DNA from: Didymodactylos carnosus
Lineage: Eukaryota; Rotifera; Eurotatoria; Philodinida; Philodinidae
Direction: 5' to 3'
DNA: 32,168 nt
Assembly (NCBI GenBank): GCA_905250885.1
Contig: CAJNOQ010001392.1
Coordinates: forward strand, 1-32,168
The notes beneath the pieces are model-generated. The model did not search any database. It was not told the origin of the DNA and saw only the letters and a program-made list of their open reading frames with translations. A program made the translations under genes and the position numbers. Shown here piece after piece: positions 1-12,200 of this stretch (its first letter is position 1; the number at the start of each line of letters is the position of its first letter).

Positions 1-61
1 TAAAGTGACATATAACCGGCACTTTTTTTTGTCTCGTTTAAATTGAGAAAAAAAACATTGA

Positions 62-213
62 TATCGTCAATCATACACGTGGCGAGAATCATATACGTTT
101 ATAAGAAACATGTTTCTTCGTTTGAAGAAAAATGTTAGAAAAGGATAGATTGCTCCATGTGATATAAACATATATATATATATATACTCTGGCCACATGT
201 ATGATTGACGATA
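62..213. repeat. Inverted repeat, 21-bp arms with about 110-bp spacer
   Basis: The arm at 62-82 (TATCGTCAATCATACACGTGG) matches the reverse complement of 193-213 with one mismatch. The spacer is AT-rich with a (TA)n run. It could be a small MITE-like hairpin; no target-site duplication was evident. Confidence 0.75.
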
Positions 214-227
214 CAGAGAGATTCGGG

Positions 228-410
228 GAGTCGCGCCGCGACTACAGGGCTTTATAGCGATCGCGACGCGAGATAGCGAATCAATAGCGATCGCGTCGCG
301 CGTCTTCTAAAATACGTTTCTTGAAAAGATACGACTTTACCGCGATCGCGTGGCGACTTCGCGAGTTCACAGCGATCGCGCCGCGAGTTAGACGCGAGTG
401 TCGACCTGGG
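228..410. repeat. CpG-rich patch with four GCGATCGC palindromes
   Basis: GCGATCGC occurs at 257-264, 287-294, 342-349 and 372-379, each followed by a CGCG-type extension (for example GCGATCGCGACGCGAG). GC and CpG content are far above the surrounding AT-rich intronic sequence. The spacing (30, 55, 30) suggests a duplicated two-copy block. Confidence 0.85.
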
Positions 411-766
411 TGTGCATTGTAACTGTTCTACATTTTTGAAACATTTGCATACAAACGACAGACAAGGAAAATCCACAACTTTACGCTATACATAAGAAAA
501 TTATACACGTTAAAATAACTGACAAATACATTTGAATCAAGAGTTTACTTTATAGTTGTCGATAAATTGATAGAAAAGTTTAGCTGCAAATCTTACAAAT
601 AATTGAAATATTTTATGTTGAGTTGTTCAATAAATACACGTGGATGAATATTATGCATAAACGTCTATCATAATGTGTGAATTTTACCATTATACTGATC
701 TATAAAAGATTTATGTTATTAATTTAATGATAAAAATATATTTTTTCCCTTTTTCTATTTTTTTAG

Positions 767-3700
767 GATTTCCTAAAGAATGTCAAGTATTTTCGCCCGA
801 TGATGTAACTACGAGAGGACCGGGTTTGAGCCAAGCTATACTAGGTACTCAAACATGGTTTACAATTGAAACGAAAAATGGAGAATCGTCCGGTGTTCAA
901 TGTCATGTGATAGCACCGAACGGTGATCAGATTAATCCACAATCGAGATTAACAAATGATGGTTTACGCGGTAAGTCTAGAAAGAATCGTTAAACTAAAG
1001 AGCTGTATATCATATTAATGCTAAAATCAGTATGCAATACCGTGGCCATTTGGATTATCTTATTTTTTTAGTTGATTGGACACCGTCAGAAGTTGGAACA
1101 TATATTGTTCATATTAATTACCTAAATGTACCTGTTCCCGGTAGTCCTTTTCGTGTTAAATGCTACGATCCCAAAAAAATCGTTGTTACACCACCACAAG
1201 AGAGTTCCGTTAGAAAACCAACACGATTTCTAAGTAAGTTTTCATAACATATATAAAAGAAACAATAATAGCAACATTAATCTTTTTTCTCTTTTAGTCG
1301 ATGCTAATAGAGCTGGAGAAGGAAATTTAGAAATAAGTGTTAATTATGCAGGACGAAATATTCCGAATCAGGTGAATCCACTTGGTGGTAGTCGATTCGA
1401 AGTACAATTTGTGCCACAGGAAGCTGTTATGCACTATTGCAATGTAAAATTCAATGGAGAATTAGTAACAGGTAAGGCAATTTAAAATTTTTATTATTAT
1501 TTTAGAAAAATTGAGAAACTATTATTGCTTACCATAATATCTGATAATTCACTATGATATATCTAATTTGCAAAAGCAGTCATTATTCATAATAAAAGAA
1601 GTAAGTTATTAAAAATATTAAATATAAAGATGTGAAATAGAATTGTTTAATAAAAACATGTATTACCGAATACACAAATTGTTTATATTTTCGATGATGA
1701 CCATTTTTTTTCTGTCTCGTCATATTTTCTGTTCACAATAAGGTTTCATTTCGTTTCGTGTAGTACGTTTTGTTTGAGGTGACCTCATATGATGAATGTC
1801 AATTTTTAAATTTACATTCATATACACACACGTTCATCTCGAAGATTGATGAGGCATATATGTCATTATCATAAGAGAAAAAAAAATATTTGAGCTCAAA
1901 AACAACTTGCACACAACCAATTTTATATTCTCTCAACCGCAACTATCCTCGCACACACACACACACTCTCTCTCGCTTACTCGCTCTATGGGGATGTGTG
2001 TTTGATATCCGTGTATTAAACACATGAAAAAAAAAATATAAAATAAATGAAAAATAGTAAAGAACATCTATTTCAATACCCAAATATGTGTGTATTTACT
2101 ACTATTTTATCATCATCTTTCAACTAAATCATACTCATCAACTTTGATAAAAATAAAATACGATTACCTTTTTTCACACTGTAGGTAAGTCAAATTAGAT
2201 AATTAGGAAAGTCTCAATATTCATACCTGTGTATCTGACTTGTGTACTAGAAAGATCGTCTGGCTTTTAAATTACAATGGCTACTCTAATTTAGAGTCAA
2301 TTTCGTCAAATAATAATAGACATTGTACCTCAAAATTTTTGATTATTTATTATTGTTTTTCTATCGATAAAATATGTACAATAAACTATTAAATAATTCT
2401 TCAGAATATCATCATATCGATAGCTACTTGTAGAAATCTACAAATATAATATGATTGAAGTCTATATACAATAAGGTAATCTACACTCTCTAAAATATAT
2501 GCGTATTATCCCAAAGTGACTAGTCTAGTAATGATCCGATTAAAAGTCATTTTATTGGTTAAAACTGTAAGCATTTTACCAAAGATCACTATGTCAAACT
2601 GTGCAGGATAAACTATAATGATCTGGAATAATTTCCGTATTATATATAGCATAGAAAATTGTTTTTCTTCACTGTTCTTTGCATGCTTGATTGCATTCTA
2701 CACGTGGTCGAGTAAATTATATATATGAATCTTTTGCTCTTACTCCATTTAAGTAGAAAGATTAACAGTTTTATATTATCTATCTGTAATCGACATCAGA
2801 TATATATATATATATTGTTGAACTACTTTATTAATTTATATTTTTATTACTTTATTTTTAATATTTAATCTGAATAGTTAAAAACTATTCTCATATTCAT
2901 CCAATAAATTCTCTTCCTTAATTCATTTTGAGCAAGATTGTGTTAAACTATTACTTATAGCAAATATTTTTGAAGTCTATCATAAATCATTATGTCCCAT
3001 AACCGACATAAAATATTAGTACAATTAATCCTTTATAAAGGATATATGTATATATAGTGTTAATGATAAGCGTATTTCAAAAATATTTATGTTAGTCAAT
3101 CTGAGCTCTAGAGGTAAGCTCTTATGTACGTATGCGTATGTGTGTACTTTGTCATGTCAAGGCTTTTGATGAGAAAAAAAAGTATTTTACCCAATAATAA
3201 TAATATTTTGTTCAACATATATATATATATATATATCTAAATGATTGAACGTTAGAAAGATATTATTATCTCAGCTTCTATTTACAGTAGTATCAAACGT
3301 TATGAATTATTTTCTTCAATATCTTTTCATTTTCTAGTTTGATAATTAAAATAAATCTTTCAGTGAAAGAGAAAGAGAAAGAGAGAGAAATGTGTTGTAT
3401 AGTAAATAATTGTTCATGTAGTTCTTGGTTAGATCGAGAATTTTTAATATATGATGATTATATTGAATACAAACGTCAGTTATTTTATAATAATAACTCT
3501 TATTTTAAAATTTAATTATTTTTTATTTTATCTATATTCTAGGAAGTCCATTTGCGGTCAATGTTATGGATACTAATCGAGTCATGGCTTTTGGCAAAGG
3601 ACTTGGCAGTGTTCCTGTCAATATTCCAACATCATTTTCAATTTTAACTCAAAATGCAGGTGCAGGTGAACTTCGATGTTCAATTAAAGGTATAAATATA

Positions 3701-6251
3701 TCGTTGTTTTATTTGCATGTCTTTTTAAAATATATATTAACTGGTGGTCTCAAGTAACATATAAACTATGTGGGTGACGGGATAGCTGCCGTTTGGTGCC
3801 CGTTTTCTTTTCAGTCACATTCCGTTGTATCACATCCTAAACGATATTAATACTAATACATAATATTTGATAACAATTGGTATTTGGATGATATTAACTA
3901 CACTCAAAGTAAGAATGAAATATAGAAGAAAAAGTCCGTTAATTGTATGTATATAATGCATGAGATCAAATACTAGTGAATTAATCGTCATTTTTTAGTT
4001 AATTTTAAGAATTAACACATAAACATTATTAAAAAGTATTTAGATGCTTATTTATAGGACCTGATGAACATTCTGTGTCTTGTACAATAACAAAAGTGGA
4101 CAGTATATCATTTGAAGTAACGTATGTACCAGAATTTGTTGGTGAATATCAAATACAAGTATTTTATAATGAAACTGAAGCAGATGGTAGTCCCTATGTG
4201 GCACATTCATTTGATGTTAACAAAGTTGAAATATTAGAATTTCCATCATCGGCTATTGTTGGCTCTTCTACCTATTTTACAAGTAAAAAATATTTTTATT
4301 TACTTTTTTTCTAATTAATCTTTTGATATAAAGAAATATATTTTTTTGATCTCTCTAGTTGACGCAACAGATTCAGGTTCGGGAAATCTTGAAATAGCTA
4401 TTTCAAGAAATCAACATAATATACCGAATCATGTGACAAATGAAGGAGGTGCTCGATTTCGTGTTAAATTTACACCAGAAGAATCTGGTGTACATATGGT
4501 TATTGTCAAATTTAATGGAATCGATATTCATGGTAGTTTCATTAATTTATTTTATAAAATCAATTATTTATAATCTTCAATTTTTAGGATCTCCTTTTGG
4601 ATGCAATGTACTTTCAACAGATTTTACATTAAATAATTTTGAAAAAGCGTCTGTTAATAAAGAAAATATATTTTATCTTACACCACGTAAAGGTTCTCAT
4701 TTGGATGAAAAAATTGAAATTTCTATTACATGTAAGCAAATAAGAATAAATATATTCTTCAAAATAATTTTATCTCATATTGTATTTATTTATTATTTAG
4801 CACCATCCGGACAATCAATTGAATCAAATATTGACCATTTATCAGATGGATCATATGCAACACATTTTACTCCTAAAGAAATAGGTAAATTATTGATTAT
4901 TTAATTCATTCAAAAATAAACAAAGATTAGTTTACATATTTATTGTCATAGGTGATCATGAAATAATTCTTTACAATGATAATAAACCATTTATTACACC
5001 ATTTATATGTAAAGTATATGATGCTAGTAAAATTCATGTTGGTGATCTTCCATCGGCACTTTTAAATAAACAATATAAATTTACTGGTGGGTATATAAAT
5101 TGCTAGTAAAATACACATAGTCTACGAATCTATTCATTATTTTTATTCTAGTTAATACAACAAATTCTGGTGATGGTGAATTATTAGTAGATATTGAACA
5201 AAATGGACATAAACTTTTACATGAACAAGTACGTGTTCTAAATGATCTTTATCAAATTGTATTTGTACCGACAGATTTAAATGATTGTTCAATAAATATT
5301 ACGTTCAATGGTGAAAATTCACGTAAGATTAATATTTTGCATAGTTTCTACAAAATATAATTTCTATTACGATATTTTAGTTGGTGCTCTAATAATTTCT
5401 GTTATTAAATCGAAAGATATTTATGTGTCACCCATTGGCACTGGTATTGTTGGTCATCCGGTCACATTCACAAGTATGTTCTATTACGAACACTAAATAT
5501 TTATATCATCACGGATATAAACAATTTTGAGAACTAGTTCTCAACGAGCCTTTCGATCAGTTTTCTCTACTCTGCTCGAAATAAGTGTTGCTACTAATCA
5601 AGTTAAGTAAAAGAGAGGACTATTTTTATAAAACATATAGAAACCGGTCAAGACTAATATAAAGACTCATTAGAATATGAAAGTGACTCGTTCTCAAGAC
5701 ATAGTACATTTCTATATATAGTTTTCTTATCATTATTAATATTGTTGATGTTTTTAGTCGATATTGAAGATGGTGATGGTCTACTTGTTGTCAAAGTTAC
5801 AGAATCTGGTCATATTATACCGAATACAATTGTTCAACAAATTGAACAATATCGATATGAAGTAACATTTATTCCAACTGTAGCTCGTACACATGATATT
5901 GAAATATTGTATAATAATCATCCAATATCAACAACACCATTGAAATGTGATGTTTTTAATATTAGTAAAATTAAAGTTGGATCAATGCATCCCGGTATTG
6001 TTGGTAGACCATTTATATTCTCTGTTGATACACATGGTGCGGGTGAAGGACATTTAGAAGTAACAATAACAGATGGTGTACGAACATTACCAGCAGAATT
6101 AAAAAGTATTCAAGCAAGAAAATTTGATATTGCATTTTTACCTGAAATACCGCAACAACATTTTGTTGAAATATCATTTAATGGGATACCTGTTGATGGT
6201 TCACCATTCACTGTACAAATTGATAGTAGAGCTAACGAATTAAGAAAATTA
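767..6251 (+). CDS. Filamin-like gene, exons 1-12 of window (repeats 1-8)
   Basis: Exons by coordinates: 767-970, 1072-1233, 1298-1471, 3543-3689, 4058-4282, 4359-4532, 4588-4731, 4801-4884, 4952-5086, 5152-5322, 5381-5473, 5758-6251. Exon 1 starts inside a codon (phase 1 acceptor after TTTTTTAG) and opens with a filamin-like GFPKECQVFSPDD and RGPGLSQAILG, so at least one exon lies upstream. Repeat ends are visible as PGSPFRVKCYDP, GSPFAVNVMD, DGSPYVAHSFD and GSPFGCNV; degenerate ends at KPFITPFICKVYD and GALIISVIKS; then TTPLKCDVFN and DGSPFTVQID. Exon 12 (494 bp) holds almost two repeats without an intron, probably through intron loss. The exon starting at 5381 has the weakest repeat ending. 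Confidence 0.9.
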
Positions 6252-9200
6252 GTAAGTAGAAAAAAATATATATATTTAGAAATACGAGAATTCAATTTTT
6301 TTTATTGAAATTTGTTAATAAAAACAGGATGAACTTAAGAGCGATGAAGATGAAGAGTTAGAAGAAGATGAAGAAAGTGAATTGATTATTGGTGGTCAAA
6401 TAGAAGGAACAAAAATTAATGAATTAATTTGGCTATTGTGTGAAATACCATTAACAGATATTTATGAAGATTTGGATGTATTTGTTAGTGGTAAGAGAGA
6501 GGATGTACAAATATCTTATTTCTATTATTATTTAATATAATATTAATATTTAGATCCAAATAATGTTGTTACAAAACATACGCGAATTCAAGATAAAGCT
6601 GGACGTTGGAAAATTGAATTTTTACCAGAAAAATCGGGTCTATATCAAATTCAAGCACATGATTCTGGTATTGATGATCCTTCGATTACTTTGGCATCAG
6701 TTGATATTTTACCATCGACATACAATCGAAAAATTGAAGGTTTAAGAATAATTTCACCGAATATAGAATCTATATACACAATCAAAGACACAAAATCCAG
6801 TACCAGAATTAATTTAAAAAGTTTGTTTCATTTTTTTTAATATTATTTTATTTTAAGTTTTAAATTAAATTGTCATTTCTAGGATCCAATGGTGATATAG
6901 TACCCGTTAAAACTGAAGAATTTGATAATCAATTAAAAGTTCACATTGTACTAGAAGAACCTGGTATGTGTTCATATTCATATTGTTAATTCATTTATCA
7001 TCAATATAATATACCTACATATATTTAGGATTATATCAATTTAGTATTCAAGAAAATGGAAATGAAAATATTTATGATATTTATTGTATACCAGATTATA
7101 TGGAAATATTTCAAAATTCTGGAATGAATGATATAACGAGAATGATTATTGATAAAGATAAAGTGATTGAGGGTGATATAAATGTTATTGTCAAAGGTAT
7201 TTAATATTATATTATGATTTTCATTTAGTATTAAATAAATAATTATGTTGATTATTTTAGATCCAACTGCTCGTACAATACCAGCAGCATTTTATCGTAA
7301 CAATGATCGAGATCTTATTATTGAATATGTTCCAACTCGAAAAGGTTTGTATTAATTTGAAACAAAAATGAATATACACGTTTTAATAAATTAATCAAAT
7401 ATGTGGATGTTATTTTTTTATTTTTTATTTTAAAGGTATACATGAAGTATTTATTCGATCACGAAATAATTTAATTGATTTTTGTCCAATTCGTATTATT
7501 GCTTTTACGTCCGAAAGTTTTTTTGAGCCATCATTACGTGTACAAATCAAAGAAGTTTTATCTCATATTGTGAAAAAAATGCCAGATGATAATGATGAAG
7601 ATTTTAATATTGTCATTGTTGGTAAATATAATTAAAATAATAAATAAAATAGATATATTATTAAAATATATGTGTTTATTTTGAGATCCATTTGATAAAC
7701 ATATTTTATTTAAACAAACGAAGAATGAAGAGGGTGATGTTAAGATTTCAGTAACACCATTAAAAACAGGTATGAGAATAATAGATAAAACGATGGATAT
7801 ATCATCAATAATATAAATATATATATATTGTTTTTTTTCTCATAGGAAGACACTGGTTAATAATATCAAATAAACATAGAGTAAAACGTATTCCAATATT
7901 TGCATTTGATGATGATTACGTTGCAATTGAAATTTCACCAGCTCAAACACCCACACTCGAAGATTTACAACCATTAAGTAATTTACAATCAACATCAATT
8001 AATACAGAACCATTTTCTAGTACAAATTATGCTAGAGATTTAACAACAATTAGTGAAACATCAGAAGTTTCATCGGCAAGTTCATCATCTTCAAATAGTG
8101 AAAATATATCACATAATTTATTAAATGAAACATCAGCTAATGGATCATTATCTGGTGCATTCGATAAAATTATGTCAGATAATGATAAACCAGAGATTAT
8201 GTCGCCTATTTCTCAAAAACCATCATCGCCATCATTACCGTCCATAAAAGAAAAACAAAAATTCGATGAACCAATAGACAAAGATTTTGTTTTAGAAATT
8301 ACTGATCTTGTTGATCCAATTCTTCATACAACATCAGAATTTACATTAAAAGATAAAGATAATTTATCTATAGCAATTTATGGTAAGTATTATTAAATTT
8401 ATATTTAAAATTTAATCTAAAGAAAGATAAAATATATTTCAGATGCTGAGGATAATAATATTGCATACTATTCTGAACATTATGATGATGGTCGTACACA
8501 AATATTTTATCAACCACTTATTACTGGTCCTGTGGAAATTCATGTGCTGAAAAATAATGAACCTGTTCAAGGAAGTCCACTAATTGTAAATGCTTTTGAT
8601 CCATCTGCTGTTACATTAATGGGAGTTCGTTATAAAACAAAACTTAATTCAACATATCGATTTTTTATTGATCCAACGAATGCAGGAAAAGGATCATTAA
8701 AAATTGTTGTCAAAGGTATATATTATTCAATTTTCTAACTAAGAATAGACTAAATAAAATGAATATTTATTCTAGATACCTCTAATAGATCGATTCCCAT
8801 AACAGTTTTAAAAAAATCAAGTGGACAAGTTGCTGTTGAATTTGTTCCTGTCTCCATTGGTAAAAATATTTCTCTTTTATTTTTCAATACAATAGATTTT
8901 ATCGATAAAATATATTTTTCTTTAGGTTTGCACACAGTCTCAATCAATTTCAATAAACATCCTGTTCCAAATACACCATTTACGGTTAATGTTATAAAAG
9001 GATTGAACGATGATGAAATAACTTCATTACGTAATGGAAAACAACGATTGATTTATGGTGATGAAAATATTGAAGAACGTAAGTGAAAATAAAGATTTTA
9101 TATCTTTTTTAAAAAGTGTAGGGTATGCATTAACTTAACAAATTTTAATTGATTGACAATAATGATGCTGCTACTGCATGATTAACTATATATTAATATT

Positions 9201-12200
9201 AATATTTATGAAACATTTTTCAGAAATAAATTATTATTTGAAGTCAATTTCCGGTTTGATTGTTCTTGGACTATCAGAAGTGATATTGTTACTGTCAACG
9301 TCTTTTACAAAAAGTCCTAGATGTAGAACGTTAGAAAAAAACTTGAAAGGCAATCATCATGTTTTACACAGATTGAACGTATTGTACTGCCGGTGTTTTC
9401 ATGCATCGTGCATCATAGTTAGTTCAGGGAATGTCACACGTACACACGCACTAAGGATTTTCACGCGTAAAAATTTGGTTTTTTGCACTAATAGAAAGTC
9501 GTTTGTGCAAAATTCCAACACTTTTTGTATTTTTCAGGGATTACCTATCGAGGACACGGCATTGTCGGTATGTTATTGCCTCTGAGTGATAACCATTTCC
9601 TATAGAAAAAATAATCTTAATTACGTTCTAGAACAATATCAGCGTTTAAAAGATGGCAGTTTAAGATTGTTACTTCATTTTGATAAACCGGAACAATCAG
9701 ACTGGGAAAAAATTCGTGGAAAATATTCAATTCGCTTAAAAAAATTAAACAAGATACTATTAAATGAAACTAACAATCATTCTAAGGCATCAGCAACAGT
9801 ACTAATTAAGCGAAAGAAAGATAAAAAAAAACTTCGAGAGAGCACTGATATCAAGCAAAATGGTAAACCTATACAGTACATTGTAAAGGAGAGAGATATA
9901 ATCTGTTTATGTCGGTGTTTATTATAGGTACAATTGAGCGCCCGGATAAGGGCAAGAGCACAACTTCATCACGAGAGTCTTCAGAACGACGAAGAGAACA
10001 ACTACAACCTATAGAACAGCATAGTGGTTCAAATAAATTAAATCACGCATCAATTCAATCAAAATCTTCAAATGAAATCCCAGAACGTGGTCGTTCATTG
10101 TATCCAAAATATCAAACATTAGCTCAACAAACTAGTTATTCCCAATCACCACACCCACGTCCAAGTACAGCAGATTCACGTCAATTTTCTACATCAACGT
10201 CATCTCAGACGACTCAATCTCCTTCGATAACTCCCAGTCAAAATCAGTCAGACACAACAAATCCTTCAAGAATATCCGATACACTTCAACCTCGACCTCG
10301 TTCGTTAGACGTTCGTGGTTATGCATCAGATTATCTTAATACTGGACAAATAGACGAACGTCGTCGTTTACCTCAATCGGATCAACGTTTATACAAATCA
10401 GACGAAGATCTATCACAACTGATCTCGCCCAAAGACAAACGCCAAAATATCGCCCTACCACTGTCGTCTAAAGTAGAAGAGCCCCAACGAGAAAGAATAA
10501 CAAAATCAGAAGATCGTCGAATATCGGATCCAGCAACAACAAATAATAATCGTGAACGTGATAGTCGAGCACATTCAAATAATCGTCCAAAACAGCAGCA
10601 AGAATCGGTAAAATCCCCGTCAGTGCCACCGGTATTCGATGAACAAGTACAAAAATTAATTAAATTGAAAGAAAAATTAGAAAACGGACAACCGATTGAT
10701 AATGCATTTGGTATGTATTGGCGATATACTCATTTTTTTTCAGAGTGATGTAGCTTCCGAGTGCGATTTATAGAATATAGTTTTCTGTCATAGAAACAGA
10801 TAAAGCGCCGATAGCTCAAAGCACTATTTTTTCGTTTTTTACACATGGTTGGATAGAGATCGTCGAGCTGATTATGGAAAAGTAGTTTTTAATACTTTTG
10901 CGAAAATATTTTTAGAAAAAAACAGTTTCGATCGAAATTTTGAGCGGAAAATAGACCCCTAAAATGTCCGTAATCAACTTTATAAACCTATCTGATTCTT
11001 TTGGTTTAGAGATGAAGTCGATCCTTTTATACCGTTCGAACTGCCACTCAACAGGAAATAAAGATATACCGCGTTTTCTTATGTTTCTTACCGGTTTTGA
11101 GAAACGTTAATTTTGTTAAAAAACGACCTTTTTTTATTAAAACAGCGAACTGATTTTTCTCTAAATTTATCATTTTAAATAAATTTAGAGAAAAATCAGT
11201 TCGCCGTTTTAACAAAAAAGCGGTCGCTTTTTAAAAAATTGACTTTTCTCAAAAACGGTAAGAAGTATAAAAGAAACGCGCGGCATGTCTTTGTTTCCTG
11301 TTGAGTGACAGTTCGAATGGCATAAAAAGATCGGCTTCATCTCTAAACCAAACGAACCAGATAAGTTTATAAACTTGGCCAGTTCCCACTCATTCTAAAC
11401 AAAATCCTAAACACTTCCTGTCTATTTCCTACTACGATCTTATAGGATCTTAACGTTAGGATCCTAATAGGAAATAAGTGGGAAGTATACAGGATTTTGT
11501 TTACAAGTGAATTATTACATTTACTTGTTAGAGTCCTGTTCGGATCCTAATAGAATCCTAGCAAATTCTAAACTTTCGGGTATCTCAGGTTTCATTAGGC
11601 TTCTACAGGATCCACTTAAAAGTAAATGAACTCCTGAAAGGATTCGAGTAGGATTTCTCTAAGATCCGGTCAAGAAATGTGTAGGCTTCTTGCTAGGGCA
11701 AAACTTCGATCAAAACTGTTTTTTCTAAGAATGTCTAATCAACGTTTTTAGATTCAGTTTTTCATTCTGTATCTAAAAAAATTAGTTTTAGACGTTCAGA
11801 AGACATTCAGATAAACTTTTGCGTGGTCTTCAAAAATGAGCCGTTGCTTCCATTTTTGGTCTACCTCCGAATGTTGAGGTTTTTTCCCGCAGAAGCATTT
11901 TTAAAAATTAAAAACTACTTTTTCGTAATCAGCTAGACGAGCTCTATCCAACCAGGTGTAAAACACGAAAAAAAATAGTGTTGGCGCTTTACGATAAGTG
12001 TATGTGTGTAACAATCATATATCTAAAATTTCATCAGTGCGCTATACAAAAAAGTCTGCTATATACAGAACCCTGAAAAATTCAAAAAAACTGTCCATAA
12101 AATATTCTCTTATCGGTTCATGAATGTCTTGTTAATACTTTAGATCCTCGATTATATCCATTTAAAGTAGTGCTCCAACATCCATATCCTGTAATAAATT

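Larger units (their letters stand above)
1..766. other. Non-coding: preceding filamin intron or upstream sequence
   Basis: It ends in the polypyrimidine tract and AG acceptor of filamin exon 1 of the window. No further exon could be supported. It contains the inverted repeat at 62-213 and the CpG-rich GCGATCGC patch at 228-410. Confidence 0.7.

Noticed and set aside
252-476. 74-codon minus-strand frame with repeated SRRDR-like residues
   Set aside because: The apparent repeats simply reflect the GCGATCGC-rich DNA; no start context, splice sites or homology seen.
9178-9585. 135-codon open frame
   Set aside because: It lies inside a filamin intron with good splice sites, and its composition and low-complexity reading do not look like protein coding.
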